The position numbers and the translations under genes were made by a program. DNA of 64,000 nt from Bacillota bacterium (GTDB lineage: Bacteria > Bacillota > Clostridia > Lachnospirales > Bianqueaceae): NCBI GenBank assembly GCA_017620135.1, contig JAFZQZ010000090.1, forward strand, positions 1 to 64,000. The letters run 5' to 3'. Of the stretch, positions 50,410 through 61,186 are shown in pieces. The notes beneath the pieces are model-generated. The model was not told where the DNA came from, did no database searches, and saw only the letters and a program-made list of their open reading frames with translations. Position 1 is the stretch's first letter; every line of letters starts with the position of its first letter.

Positions 50410-52152
50410 ATGAGTGAATTTAGTGACCGCAGAGTCGTACAGGCTTTGATCCGGTCCGCTCAGCCGCCTTCACGGGAGCAGAGGGAACGGTTCGTCAAGT
50501 TTGTCGCGAACAATTACAGCGGTGAAATTCGTCTGTCCTGGGACAAGGAAGAGTCGATCACCGACGGCTTCATCCTTCAGGTCGGCTCGGATCTGTATGA
50601 CTGGAGCCTGGAAGGCCGTATCCAGCAGATGAAGGAAGCCATCGAGAATGTCACGGATGAGCCGGGTGTTCCTATCACCACCCTGATCCGGCAGAAGATC
50701 GAGAGCTTCCAGCTGGAGGCGATGCCTCGTGAAGTCGGCCGCGTGCTGACGGTCGGAGACGGGATCGCCACGGTGGACGGGCTTTCCGGAGCTGCCTACG
50801 GTGAGATCCTGGTCTTTGAGAACGGGATCCGGGGCATGATCCAGGATCTGAGAAAAGACTACATCGGCTGTGTGCTTTTTGGTGACGACGGACAGATTTT
50901 GGCCGGAAGCCGTGTGTATCGCACACACAGGCAGGCCGGTGTTCCGGTCGGCTCCAGTTATCTGGGACGTGTCGTGGACGCGCTCGGCGGACCGATCGAT
51001 GATCAGGGTCCTATCCGTGCCGACGACTATATGCCGCTGGAAATCGCGGCTCCGGGGATCATTGACCGTCAGGCTGTCAATGAACCCATGGAAACAGGGC
51101 TTCTTTGTATCGACGCGATGTTCCCGATCGGACGCGGCCAGCGGGAGCTGATCATCGGCGACCGTCAGACCGGTAAAACGACGATCGCTCTGGATACGAT
51201 CCTGAATCAGAAGGGTAACGGCGTCATCTGTATCTATGTGGCCATCGGCCAGAAGAACAGTTCCGTGGCGCAGACGGTCAAGATCCTGTCTGAACACGGG
51301 ATGATGGATCAGACGATCGTGGTCGTTTCCTCGGCCAGCGATCCGGTACCGCTTCAATATATCGCGCCTTATTCCGGGACGGCCATGGGCGAGTATTTCA
51401 TGAATCAGGGCAAGGACGTCCTGATCGTGTATGACGATCTTTCCAAGCACGCCACCAGTTATCGGACGATCTCCCGTCTTCTGGGACGATCACCCGGACG
51501 TGAAGCCTATCCCGGCGATATTTTCTATCTGCATTCAAGACTGCTGGAACGTTCGGCGCATCTGTCCGATGAAATGGGAGGCGGATCCATGACCGCGCTT
51601 CCGATCGTCGAGACGCAGGCCGGCGACGTTTCCGCCTATATCCCCACCAATATCATTTCCATCACGGACGGACAGATCTTCCTGGAGAGCGATCTGTTTT
51701 TCTCCGGTCAGCGGCCCGCTGTGAACGTAGGTCTTTCAGTGTCGCGTGTCGGCGGCAGCGCTCAGACCAAGGCGATGAAATCCGCTACCGGAACGCTCCG
51801 GCTCGATCTTTCGCAGTACCGTGAAATGCAGGTCTTTACCCAGTTTGATTCGGATCTGGATGATCTGACAAAAGCGCAGCTCGCGTACGGTCAGTCACTG
51901 ATGCAGCTCCTCAGGCAGTCACAGCACAGTCCTCTTTCTATGGAGGAACAGGTCGTGGTACTGGTCTGTGCACTGGGGCATAAGCTGCAGAATTATCCGC
52001 TGGATGAGATCCGCAATGTTCGCACGCGGCTGCTGCAGGGAATGAAAGACCGTTATCCGCTCATTATGAATGAGATCTCTGAAGGATATAAGCTTACACA
52101 GGAACTGAGGGAAGCGATCCTTTTAGCCTGTGATGAGATTCTGAAAGAGTGA
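50410..52152 (+). CDS. atpA: F0F1 ATP synthase alpha subunit with N-terminal delta C-terminal-domain fusion
   Basis: A 580-residue protein, about 80 longer than normal alpha. Residues about 82-580 are a complete alpha subunit starting PITTLIRQKIESF and containing DGIATVDGL, Walker A GDRQTGKT (near 250) and ISRVGGSAQTKAMK-like segments (SVSRVGGSAQTKAM). Residues about 20-78 match the C-terminal domain of delta (AtpH): ERFVKFVANNYSGEIRL, ESITDGFILQVGSDLYDWSL and EGRIQQMKEAI, the last matching the iDGSvrgRLerL motif of delta. The helical N-terminal delta domain, which normally binds the alpha N-terminus, is absent, and there is no atpH gene in the operon. The fusion is in one frame with a normal ribosome site. 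Confidence 0.9.
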   Translation: MSEFSDRRVVQALIRSAQPPSREQRERFVKFVANNYSGEIRLSWDKEESITDGFILQVGSDLYDWSLEGRIQQMKEAIENVTDEPGVPITTLIRQKIESFQLEAMPREVGRVLTVGDGIATVDGLSGAAYGEILVFENGIRGMIQDLRKDYIGCVLFGDDGQILAGSRVYRTHRQAGVPVGSSYLGRVVDALGGPIDDQGPIRADDYMPLEIAAPGIIDRQAVNEPMETGLLCIDAMFPIGRGQRELIIGDRQTGKTTIALDTILNQKGNGVICIYVAIGQKNSSVAQTVKILSEHGMMDQTIVVVSSASDPVPLQYIAPYSGTAMGEYFMNQGKDVLIVYDDLSKHATSYRTISRLLGRSPGREAYPGDIFYLHSRLLERSAHLSDEMGGGSMTALPIVETQAGDVSAYIPTNIISITDGQIFLESDLFFSGQRPAVNVGLSVSRVGGSAQTKAMKSATGTLRLDLSQYREMQVFTQFDSDLDDLTKAQLAYGQSLMQLLRQSQHSPLSMEEQVVVLVCALGHKLQNYPLDEIRNVRTRLLQGMKDRYPLIMNEISEGYKLTQELREAILLACDEILKE

Positions 52153-52156
52153 TCCT

Positions 52157-53035
52157 ATGGCCAGTACAAAAGAGATCCAGGACAGGATCACGAGTGTCCG
52201 GGACACGCAGCAGATCACCAATGCCATGTACCTGATCGCGTCCATGAAGATGCGCAAGGCAAAGCGTGAACTGGACGGGACCAGGCCATATTTTGAAGCT
52301 GTCAGTAAAGAGATCAAAAGGATCTTCCGGACAGCGGAAAATGTCCGCAGTCATTATTTTTATTCTTCCGAGAGCGAGATCGAGGCAGAAGGGACCGACG
52401 GGCTTCTGGTCATCACGGCCGACAAGGGCCTGGCCGGAGCCTACAACCAGAATGTGCTCAAAAAAGCGGAAGAGATCCTGAAGCAGAATCCGGACACCAA
52501 ACTGTTTGTGGTCGGCGAATTCGGTCGTCAGTATTTTCAAAGGCGAAAGATCGAGGTGGAACAGAACTTTCTCTATACAGCGCAGAATCCGAACATGGCC
52601 CGTGCCAGAGAGATCTGCCTGTCCATGCTGACACCCTACGAAGAAGGCAAGATAAAGCGGATCTTTATTCTCTATACGGATCTGAAAAACGGTATGGTGA
52701 CAGAGCCGGTCTACGCCAGGCTCCTGCCGTTCAAGTCATCTTCCTTCCAGACGACGACGGAAGAAAAGAAAGTGAAGACTCCTTTTATCTTCATGCCGTC
52801 GATCGAGGCAGTACTCGACCGGCTGGTCCCGAGTTATGTGTCCGGCAACATCTACAGCGCGCTGGTCGACAGTTTCTGTTCGGAACAGCAGGCCCGGATG
52901 AGCGCGATGAAAGCAGCCGGAGACAATGCCTCCGAGATGCTGGACGAACTATCCATGGAGTACAATCATATCCGTCAGACAGGTATTACACAGGAGATCA
53001 CCGAGCTTTCTGCGGGCAGCAGAAACCGGTCCTGA
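52157..53035 (+). CDS. atpG: F0F1 ATP synthase gamma subunit
   Basis: A 292-residue rotor shaft protein. It begins STKEIQDRITSVRDTQQITNAMYLIASMKM and ends with NASEMLDELSMEYNHIRQTGITQEITEL, the two helices of the central coiled coil; GLLVITADKGLAGAYNQNVL is the central domain. It turns inside the alpha-beta hexamer. It lies four bases behind atpA and 21 before atpD, in the standard order. Confidence 0.95.
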   Translation: MASTKEIQDRITSVRDTQQITNAMYLIASMKMRKAKRELDGTRPYFEAVSKEIKRIFRTAENVRSHYFYSSESEIEAEGTDGLLVITADKGLAGAYNQNVLKKAEEILKQNPDTKLFVVGEFGRQYFQRRKIEVEQNFLYTAQNPNMARAREICLSMLTPYEEGKIKRIFILYTDLKNGMVTEPVYARLLPFKSSSFQTTTEEKKVKTPFIFMPSIEAVLDRLVPSYVSGNIYSALVDSFCSEQQARMSAMKAAGDNASEMLDELSMEYNHIRQTGITQEITELSAGSRNRS

Positions 53036-53044
53036 TCATCATAA

Positions 53045-54933
<1,889 letters not shown>

Positions 54934-54945
54934 AGTTAAAAACGA

Positions 54946-54987
54946 AAAGGCACGATCAGAAGATGGCTTCAGATCATGCCTTTTTTT
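54946..54987 (+). terminator. Terminator of the ATP synthase operon
   Basis: Stem of arms AAAGGCACGATC and GATCATGCCTTT with one mismatch, followed by seven T. Confidence 0.85.
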
Positions 54988-55000
54988 CATTCGTTCACTC

Positions 55001-55228
55001 AGCTCCTCAAATCGAAGTTTTTTCAAAATCACGCGGCGTTGCAAATCGGACGTTTTTCAAAACCACGCGTAAAAGGCTAGTCAGATAGCAGTCAGAAGGC
55101 CAGAAATACGCGTCGATTTGATAAATCCCCAATCTACGGAGCAAACGAGACGTTTGATTTTGAAAAACATGTCTTTTACGGAGCAGGTACGCGTGCTTTT
55201 GAAAAACAGGCTTTATAGGGAGCAACTG
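55001..55228. repeat. Cluster of opposing degenerate ~40-bp repeats
   Basis: Between the convergent atpC and pseudouridine-synthase genes. The core is GTTTTTCAAAANCACGCG. Two forward copies are at 55017-55035 (six T) and 55052-55069. Three copies on the other strand are at 55190-55207 (close match), 55156-55168 (partial) and 55109-55127 (weak). The three inverted units also carry GGAGCA at 55138, 55180 and 55219, giving unit lengths of 42 and 39; the first forward unit has the complementary GCTCC at 55002. The last GGAGCA lies inside the final codons of the minus-strand gene. Forward and reverse groups face each other and could fold on one RNA. Function unknown. Confidence 0.8.
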
Positions 55229-56178
55229 AACCTTGCTTCTGAAGGCAGGAAAGCCATAAAGTCTTCCGGCAAAGGGGCGGTGATCTCCAGAGGTTCTTTC
55301 GTAAAAGGCTCCAGGCAGCGGATCTTCCAGGAATGAAGCATGGTGCGAGGCGCGTCCGGGACAGTCACGGGCGGCGTATAGCTCGTGTATTCCTGGTAGA
55401 GTTTGTCACCCAGAAGAGGATGGCCGAGATGGGCGAAATGCGTACGGATCTGGTGGGTCCGGCCGGTGAGAAGATGGATACGGACCAGGCTGATGTTTTC
55501 GTCGGAAAACAATACTTGATATTCCGTCTGAGCGGGTTTCCCGGACGGATCCGGCTTCATCAGGCGAAGCAGCCGGCCGTTTTCTCCGAGGGGCGTATTA
55601 TCTCTGGTTTCGAGAAGGGGCTGGTCGATCAGACCGGCTCCTTCCATTTTCCCAAGGACTAAAGCGAGGTAGATGCGGGAAAGCGTGCCATCCGCGCGTT
55701 GCCGTTCCAGGATCGTGGCGGCGGGCGTATTTCGGGCGACAGCGATAAGCCCGGATGTTTCCTTATCCAGCCGTCCGATCAGACGGACCGGTTCGGGATA
55801 TAATGCCGCCAGATAATTGACCAGGGTGTCATCATAATGACCATGGGCCGGATGGACCGCCATGCCGGATGGCTTGTTCACCATCAGCAGGTCATTGGAA
55901 TTATAGAGGATGGAAAGATCGCCTTCCGCGGGAACGACCGAAGGTCCCGTATCCGGCAGAGTCACCGTGATCTCATCACCGGCCAGAACAGGTGTTTTCA
56001 TGGTAAAAAGAGGCTCAGCAGTCTTTCTCGCGGGTGACGCTTGGAAGACGAGAGCCCCTTTCAGGTTCAGAACATGCCGGATCTGTCCGGCACTTAAGAA
56101 ACAGCGGTCTTTCAGGATCTGTCTCAGGGTAAGTCCCTGATCAGCTTCCGTGACAGTATAGCGGATGTTTTTTTCCAT
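55213..56178 (-). CDS. RluA family pseudouridine synthase
   Basis: A 321-residue enzyme with an N-terminal S4-like RNA-binding region (LRQILKDRCFLSAGQIRHVL), then the catalytic domain: LLMVNKPSGMAVHPAHGH, the active-site motif IGRLDKETSGLIAVA (catalytic Asp) and LLTGRTHQIRTHFAHLGHPLLGD. It isomerises uridine in rRNA or tRNA; the site cannot be told from RluB/C/D-type sequence alone. It starts one base after the PgsA-like gene ends, so both are cotranscribed. The last residues (SCSL) are encoded by a unit of the neighbouring repeat cluster. Confidence 0.9.
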   Translation of the reverse strand: MEKNIRYTVTEADQGLTLRQILKDRCFLSAGQIRHVLNLKGALVFQASPARKTAEPLFTMKTPVLAGDEITVTLPDTGPSVVPAEGDLSILYNSNDLLMVNKPSGMAVHPAHGHYDDTLVNYLAALYPEPVRLIGRLDKETSGLIAVARNTPAATILERQRADGTLSRIYLALVLGKMEGAGLIDQPLLETRDNTPLGENGRLLRLMKPDPSGKPAQTEYQVLFSDENISLVRIHLLTGRTHQIRTHFAHLGHPLLGDKLYQEYTSYTPPVTVPDAPRTMLHSWKIRCLEPFTKEPLEITAPLPEDFMAFLPSEARFSCSL

Positions 56179-56179
56179 G

Positions 56180-56827
56180 TTATTTATAGTCGTGGAGCGT
56201 CGGATCTTCGGGATCCGGGACGATCGGATCCGAGTCGATCTTTTTGCCTTTGCTGTCGACAGTGACCGTGCCTTCGGTCCTGCCGTGCCACATGCCCCAG
56301 TAATTGTGCGCGTAAAGCATCAGCGTGACGATCATCCAGGTCCCGCAGAAAACGACCAGAGAGAGACGGATGTTTTCAGGCATCTGTGGAAAGACCAGCA
56401 GAAGAAGGATGGTCCCGTCGGTGATACCGGTTCCGACTTTGCCGTACCATTTGGCGCCGCCGAACTTGATATGCTTTTTGCGGATGGTCACAGCGCCGGC
56501 GATAGCCATAAAAGCTTCTTTGATAAACTCGATAGCGAACAGATACCAGAGCATCGGGTAGCGGATACCCAGACAGATGACAGCCGCGCCCTGGGTACAC
56601 TTATCGGCAACGGGATCCAGCAGGATGCCCAGTTCGGACACCTGGTTGAAAGCTCTGGCGGCCTTGCCGTCCAGAAAATCGGAGACGATGGAAAAAACGA
56701 CACACAAAACAGCACCGGTATTATGGCCGGTGAGATAGAAATAAATAAATGGCGGGATCAGTAAGAAGCGTATATAGGTCAATATATTGGGAACATAGAA
56801 CAGTTCCCTCTTTCTGAATCGAAGCAT
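56180..56827 (-). CDS. CDP-alcohol phosphatidyltransferase, PgsA-like
   Basis: A 215-residue membrane enzyme with the CDP-alcohol transferase signature SDFLDGKAARAF followed by GILLDPVADK. It would make phosphatidylglycerol phosphate from CDP-diacylglycerol, or a related lipid. Hydrophobic segments are at about 13-33, 38-52, 78-110 and 135-175. The C-terminal 40 residues are acidic and Pro-rich (IVPDPEDPTL), an addition compared with short PgsA proteins. It begins an operon with the pseudouridine synthase gene. Confidence 0.85.
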   Translation of the reverse strand: MLRFRKRELFYVPNILTYIRFLLIPPFIYFYLTGHNTGAVLCVVFSIVSDFLDGKAARAFNQVSELGILLDPVADKCTQGAAVICLGIRYPMLWYLFAIEFIKEAFMAIAGAVTIRKKHIKFGGAKWYGKVGTGITDGTILLLLVFPQMPENIRLSLVVFCGTWMIVTLMLYAHNYWGMWHGRTEGTVTVDSKGKKIDSDPIVPDPEDPTLHDYK

Positions 56828-56930
56828 GAAATTCCTTTCTTTTTTGCATCAAAAACAAAACGAACATTACTATTTTATCACGCTTTGCGGGGTTCTGCAA
56901 GCAACCGGATTCTTAATTTACGGAAAAACG

Positions 56931-56959
56931 TTGCATATTGAGTGGAAAATCGGTATCAT
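56931..56959 (+). promoter_or_regulatory. Promoter of the fucosidase gene
   Basis: TTGCAT (56931-56936), 17-base spacer, TATCAT (56954-56959), about 30 bases before the ATG. Confidence 0.65.
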
Positions 56960-56989
56960 GGAGTCCAAGACTTTATTTCAGGAGAGACT

Positions 56990-58678
56990 ATGAATATTCA
57001 TTCTCATCTGCTGCCGGAAATGCAGCCTCAGAAAAAAGCAGGGGCCGTGGATGAATCCGCGGTAATGGATAATACGCTTTCCGGTTCATTTGTCAGTCGA
57101 AACCTGCCGGAAAAACTTACCTGGCTGCAGGATGCCGGGATGGGATTATTTATCCACTGGTCACTGGACGCCCAACTGGGATGCGTCATCAGTCACACGC
57201 TTGTCGGGGCCAGCAGAGATTATGTGGAACGTTTTTATACCGAACTCCCGAAAACGCTGGAGAAGGGAGAATGGGATTTTGATCATCTCGCCAACCTGGC
57301 TAAACTGTGCGGATTTCAGTATGCGGTCCTGACGACCAAGCATCACTGCGGCTTCTGCCTGTGGCCGTCGGAAAGCACGGATTTTCATGTGGGAAATACC
57401 GCTGTCGGAAGAGATCTGGTATCGGAATACGCCGCAGCGTTTCGCCGCAAGGGGATCAAGGTAGGCTTTTATTTTTCGCCGGAGGATTTCTGGTTTCTCC
57501 GGAAGATGGGCCTTCCCATCACCCGCAGCCCCAAAGAAACTTATCCGGAAGAGATCCATCAGGCTTACCGTGCGTATCTGAAGATCCAGATGGAAGAACT
57601 GATGGATCACGGACCGGTGGACGTGCTGTTTTTCGACGGCGGGGAAAGCATGACCGGTGAAGACGGGATCAGCCTGCAGCAGTACTGCATGAATATTGCC
57701 TGGGACTATCAGCCGGACGTGCTGATCACGAGAGGCGCGATCCCCACTCCGGAACAGCAGCTGCCGGGCGTAGGAGCGGATCAGGCCTGGGAAGCCTGTA
57801 TCACACTGGGAACGGCCTGGCAGTATCAGCCGACGAACGAGATCTACAAGACCGGCGCGCATGTCATCCGGCTCCTGGTAGATACCAGGGCAAAGGGCGG
57901 AGCGCTGCTGCTCAATATCGGACCGGACGCGAGAGGGATCCTCTGCCGGGAACAGGAGAACATTCTTCGGGAACTGGCGCTTTGGCATTTTATCAACGGG
58001 GAATCGGTCCACTCTGTCCGGCCGTGGGTGCTGGTCTCGGAAGAGGATGAGGAGCGGACGATCTATCTTCTGAGGAAAAAGGATGAAGATACCGTTTACG
58101 CAGTCATTTTCGGAGAAAAGGAGTGGGATCGCGGCCAGAGGAGGAAGATCACGCTTCATTCGGTGAAAGCGGGAGAGAAGACCACCGTTCAGGTATTGGG
58201 CCAAAGCGGAGAAGAAACGGAATACCGGCCCGATCTGGACGCGCATTCCTACTTTACACAGGAAGAAGACCGGCTGGTCATCGACGTCATGAATGCGCAG
58301 CGAGTCTACTGCGGGATCCAGTGGAGAAATCCGCTAGTACTGAAGCTGACCGACGTTCATCCGGCATTCGTCCCGATGATGATCAAGCAGGGAGAAAGCA
58401 GTATATATGGCGGGGAAGTGCTTCTGAAAGCCAATGTACGGGATATGGGAAGCTTTGAGAGCGCCTCTCTTCGCTTTGAATACCGTGTCTACCCGGGATT
58501 CGCGCTTTCCTCCTACGATGAAGGGTGGAAGAGCACGGATCCGGTCACGGTGAAGAAGCCGGGAAGCTATGAGACTGTTCTGGATGGTCTTAGCTCCGGC
58601 GTCACCTATCAGTGGAAGGCCATCCTGGAAAACAGACAAAACCGCATGCAGACAGAGATGGCGCTCTTTCATTTGTGA
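56990..58678 (+). CDS. Alpha-L-fucosidase, GH29
   Basis: The product (about 562 residues) has the GH29 pattern: GMGLFIHWSLDAQLG, LAKLCGFQYAVLTTKHHCGF, LWPSESTDFHV, VGFYFSPEDFW and the nucleophile region VDVLFFDGGES. It removes L-fucose from oligosaccharides. No signal peptide is seen, so substrates are probably imported short glycans. The C-terminal 200 residues are beta-rich. The start at 56990 follows AGGAGAG; the in-frame ATG at 56942 overlaps the promoter. Two changes from common GH29 motifs, KHHCGF in place of KHHDGF and the LDAQLG region, leave exact specificity open. Confidence 0.88.
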   Translation: MNIHSHLLPEMQPQKKAGAVDESAVMDNTLSGSFVSRNLPEKLTWLQDAGMGLFIHWSLDAQLGCVISHTLVGASRDYVERFYTELPKTLEKGEWDFDHLANLAKLCGFQYAVLTTKHHCGFCLWPSESTDFHVGNTAVGRDLVSEYAAAFRRKGIKVGFYFSPEDFWFLRKMGLPITRSPKETYPEEIHQAYRAYLKIQMEELMDHGPVDVLFFDGGESMTGEDGISLQQYCMNIAWDYQPDVLITRGAIPTPEQQLPGVGADQAWEACITLGTAWQYQPTNEIYKTGAHVIRLLVDTRAKGGALLLNIGPDARGILCREQENILRELALWHFINGESVHSVRPWVLVSEEDEERTIYLLRKKDEDTVYAVIFGEKEWDRGQRRKITLHSVKAGEKTTVQVLGQSGEETEYRPDLDAHSYFTQEEDRLVIDVMNAQRVYCGIQWRNPLVLKLTDVHPAFVPMMIKQGESSIYGGEVLLKANVRDMGSFESASLRFEYRVYPGFALSSYDEGWKSTDPVTVKKPGSYETVLDGLSSGVTYQWKAILENRQNRMQTEMALFHL

Positions 58679-58679
58679 G

Positions 58680-58708
58680 TTTACAATCAGCAGAAAAGAG
58701 TTTATAAT
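58680..58708 (+). promoter_or_regulatory. Promoter of the corrinoid-activator-like gene
   Basis: TTTACA (58680-58685), 17-base spacer, TATAAT (58703-58708). The -35 box touches the fucosidase stop codon. Confidence 0.7.
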
Positions 58709-58722
58709 GGGAACATGTTCCC
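58709..58722. promoter_or_regulatory. Perfect 14-bp palindrome at the transcription start
   Basis: GGGAACATGTTCCC directly after the -10 box, a place where a bound dimer would block initiation. A second imperfect dyad, CCTTGAGG-CC-CCTTAAGG (58721-58738), follows at once. The binding protein is unknown. Confidence 0.7.
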
Positions 58723-58751
58723 TTGAGGCCCCTTAAGGAAAGGAGTCAGCC

Positions 58752-60266
58752 GTGATTACTGTAACGATTCACCAGAAAGATCAGATTAGCAAGGTCCAGG
58801 CCGCGCAGGGCGAGCTTATGCTGGATATCCTTCAGCGTGAACAGATCCCTGTCAGGACACCATGCGGCGGAAGAGGCACCTGCCGGAAATGCCGTATCAC
58901 CATGACGCAGACCAATCAGGTGACCGGCCAGATGGAGACAGTGCAGCACCGCGCCTGTACGACACAGGTGATGGAGGACTGCGATGTCTGGGTCCCGGAC
59001 TACAGCAGCGGATATAAATTCCGTTATGAAGAAACGGCTAGATCCGCGAAGGAAGAGGTATACCAGGCAGCGGTCGATCTCGGTACGACGACGATCGCCG
59101 TCCAGGTGATCGATCAGGAAGGGATCGTGGCTCTTTCAGGAACAAAGCTGAATGAACAGGAGATCTGCGGCGCGGATGTCATCAGCCGGATCAAGGCATC
59201 GGGTGAAGGCAAGAGAGAACTGCTGACCGACCTTGTCCGGAAGGAAGTAGCCGGGATGCTGAAAGACTATCACTGCGAAAAAGTGGCAGTCTGCGGCAAT
59301 ACGACAATGCTGCATCTGTTCCTCGGCGTCGATCCGTCACCGATCGGTGTTTACCCGTTTACCCCTGTATTTACCGAGACGAAAGTAGTTGCGGGCAGTG
59401 AAGTCGGGCTGGACGCGGATACGGTCATCGTGCTGCCGTCTGCTTCCGGTTATATCGGTGCGGATACGGTCTGCGGCGCTCTGGCGCAGGACCTTTCCAA
59501 AGAGAGCGGGACGCTGCTCATCGACCTCGGGACCAACGGCGAAATGGTACTTAGTTTCCGCGGGCAGATGTTCGCCGCTTCGACAGCGGCAGGACCCTGT
59601 CTGGAAGGAGCGGAGATCGAGTGCGGTATGGGCGGAACGCCCGGCGCGATCGCGCATGTGCGGCTTGCGCCGCCGATGACAGGCTATCTGCGGCCTTTGA
59701 TGGATGATTCCCCGTTCCAGATGAAGATCATCGACGCGGAGCTAGCGGAAGGGATCTGCGGCAGCGGTCTGATCGATATCGTAGCGCTGCTGCTGGAATT
59801 GGGCGTGATGACGAAAGACGGGCAGTTCGTAAAAGATCAGCCGCCCGGACCGGCCCGCACGGTAGCGCAGCGGATCCGGGACGGAAAACTTTATCTGACG
59901 GACAGCGTTTACCTTTCCGAGCAGGATATCCGGAAATTCCAGCTGGCCAAGGCAGCGATCCGCGCGGGGATCGAGACCCTGCTGGAAGCGGCCGGCGCGA
60001 AAACGGATGATGTGGATGAAGTACTGATCGCGGGCGGACTCGGCTATTTCCTTCGTACCGAATCAGCGGTAAGAGCCGGTCTTATACCGGAAGAAATATC
60101 CGAGGAGATGGAAGCTGTCGGAAACGCCGCGCTGGAAGGCGCGCTGAAATGCCTGGATCCGGAAGTTCTGAAAGAGGCGGAGAAGATCGCGAAAGCTATT
60201 CAGGTGATCGATCTTTCCGCATTCAAGGGATTTGAAAAACGCTGGATCGCATCAATGAATTTCTAA
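58752..60266 (+). CDS. Ferredoxin/ASKHA protein of the corrinoid reductive activator (RACE/DUF4445) type
   Basis: A 504-residue protein with an N-terminal 2Fe-2S domain (CGGRGTCRKC, Cys38, 44, 47, and Cys69 in HRAC) and a C-terminal ASKHA-fold ATPase-like part: AAVDLGTTTIAVQVID, CGNTTMLHLFLGVDPSPIG, LLIDLGTNGEMVL, AGPCLEGAEIECGMGG and LIAGGLGYFLRTESAVRAG. Relatives reduce inactive Co(II) corrinoid proteins with ATP hydrolysis. The start is GTG, six bases after AAGGAG. No methyltransferase or corrinoid protein is encoded nearby, so the partner lies outside the window. Confidence 0.88.
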   Translation: MITVTIHQKDQISKVQAAQGELMLDILQREQIPVRTPCGGRGTCRKCRITMTQTNQVTGQMETVQHRACTTQVMEDCDVWVPDYSSGYKFRYEETARSAKEEVYQAAVDLGTTTIAVQVIDQEGIVALSGTKLNEQEICGADVISRIKASGEGKRELLTDLVRKEVAGMLKDYHCEKVAVCGNTTMLHLFLGVDPSPIGVYPFTPVFTETKVVAGSEVGLDADTVIVLPSASGYIGADTVCGALAQDLSKESGTLLIDLGTNGEMVLSFRGQMFAASTAAGPCLEGAEIECGMGGTPGAIAHVRLAPPMTGYLRPLMDDSPFQMKIIDAELAEGICGSGLIDIVALLLELGVMTKDGQFVKDQPPGPARTVAQRIRDGKLYLTDSVYLSEQDIRKFQLAKAAIRAGIETLLEAAGAKTDDVDEVLIAGGLGYFLRTESAVRAGLIPEEISEEMEAVGNAALEGALKCLDPEVLKEAEKIAKAIQVIDLSAFKGFEKRWIASMNF

Positions 60267-60298
60267 AATAATATATTACTTATTACCAGGAGGCTCTC

Positions 60299-61186
60299 AT
60301 GAGTAAAGCGAAACGTCGCTGGGGCGACAGAAGAGACGCGACTTTGATCCGTGATCTGGACGGTCTTCATTTTATCATGAATATCGTCTATGGCAAGAAG
60401 ACCGAGAACGAAGCTTATATCTCACAGAATATCGATCTGACGGCCATGAATGAGTATCTGACCAGACTGAACTATGATGGCATCGACTTCAAATATACAT
60501 TTTTCCATATCATTGTAGCGGCCATCCTTAAAACCGTTTATCTTCGTCCCAAACTGAACCGCTTTATCGTCAATGAGAATATGTATCAGCGTAATGTCGT
60601 AAGCGCGGCTTTTATCGTCAAGAAGATCTTCAGTGACGAAGGAGAGGAAGGACTGGCTTTCCTGGAAGCTCACGCGGACGATACGCTGGAGAGCGTTCAT
60701 AACCGAATCAAGGAAATCGTTACGAAGGAACGCAAGCACCACGAAGGCAGCGCGAATCCGACCGAGGTCGCGATGGATTTCTTCGCACAGAAGCTGCCCC
60801 GTTTCCTGAGTAAGTCCTGTGTTCATTTTCTGATGTGGCTGGACAAACACGGCTGGGTGCCGCAGGCACTGATTTCCGATGATCCCAATCAGGCGTCTGT
60901 GCTGATCTCCAACCTGGGTTCCATTAAAATCAAATCCGGTTATCACCATCTGTCCAACTGGGGAACCACTTCCATGTTCTGTATCGTGGGTGAGAAGGAA
61001 TGGCGCCCGATCTTCAGTCAGGACGGTTCCTATGTTATGCATGAATTCTTAGATCTCGGCATGACCATAGACGAACGTCTGGCGGACGGATACTACTATT
61101 CCAAGAGTATCAAGCTTCTGAAGTACCTCCTGGAACATCCGGAAGAACTGGAAAAACCATTGGAGGAGGAAGTCAGCTATGAGTAA
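60299..61186 (+). CDS. 2-oxoacid dehydrogenase E2/CAT-like acyltransferase homologue
   Basis: A 295-residue protein with the chloramphenicol-acetyltransferase/E2 catalytic-domain fold (FFHIIVAAILKTVYLRPKLNRF, VLISNLGSIKIKSGYHHLSNWG). The usual catalytic HxxxDG motif appears as DERLADGYYY in LGMTIDERLADG, so the His is replaced by Glu and normal chemistry is doubtful. There is no lipoyl or subunit-binding domain. AGGAGG precedes the ATG. It overlaps the acyl-CoA ligase gene by eight bases, which suggests a joint role in acyl transfer; the reaction is unknown. Confidence 0.75.
   Translation: MSKAKRRWGDRRDATLIRDLDGLHFIMNIVYGKKTENEAYISQNIDLTAMNEYLTRLNYDGIDFKYTFFHIIVAAILKTVYLRPKLNRFIVNENMYQRNVVSAAFIVKKIFSDEGEEGLAFLEAHADDTLESVHNRIKEIVTKERKHHEGSANPTEVAMDFFAQKLPRFLSKSCVHFLMWLDKHGWVPQALISDDPNQASVLISNLGSIKIKSGYHHLSNWGTTSMFCIVGEKEWRPIFSQDGSYVMHEFLDLGMTIDERLADGYYYSKSIKLLKYLLEHPEELEKPLEEEVSYE

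Noticed and set aside
58709-58722. LexA/SOS box
   Set aside because: The palindrome has GAAC and GTTC separated by two bases, whereas the Bacillota LexA box needs four.
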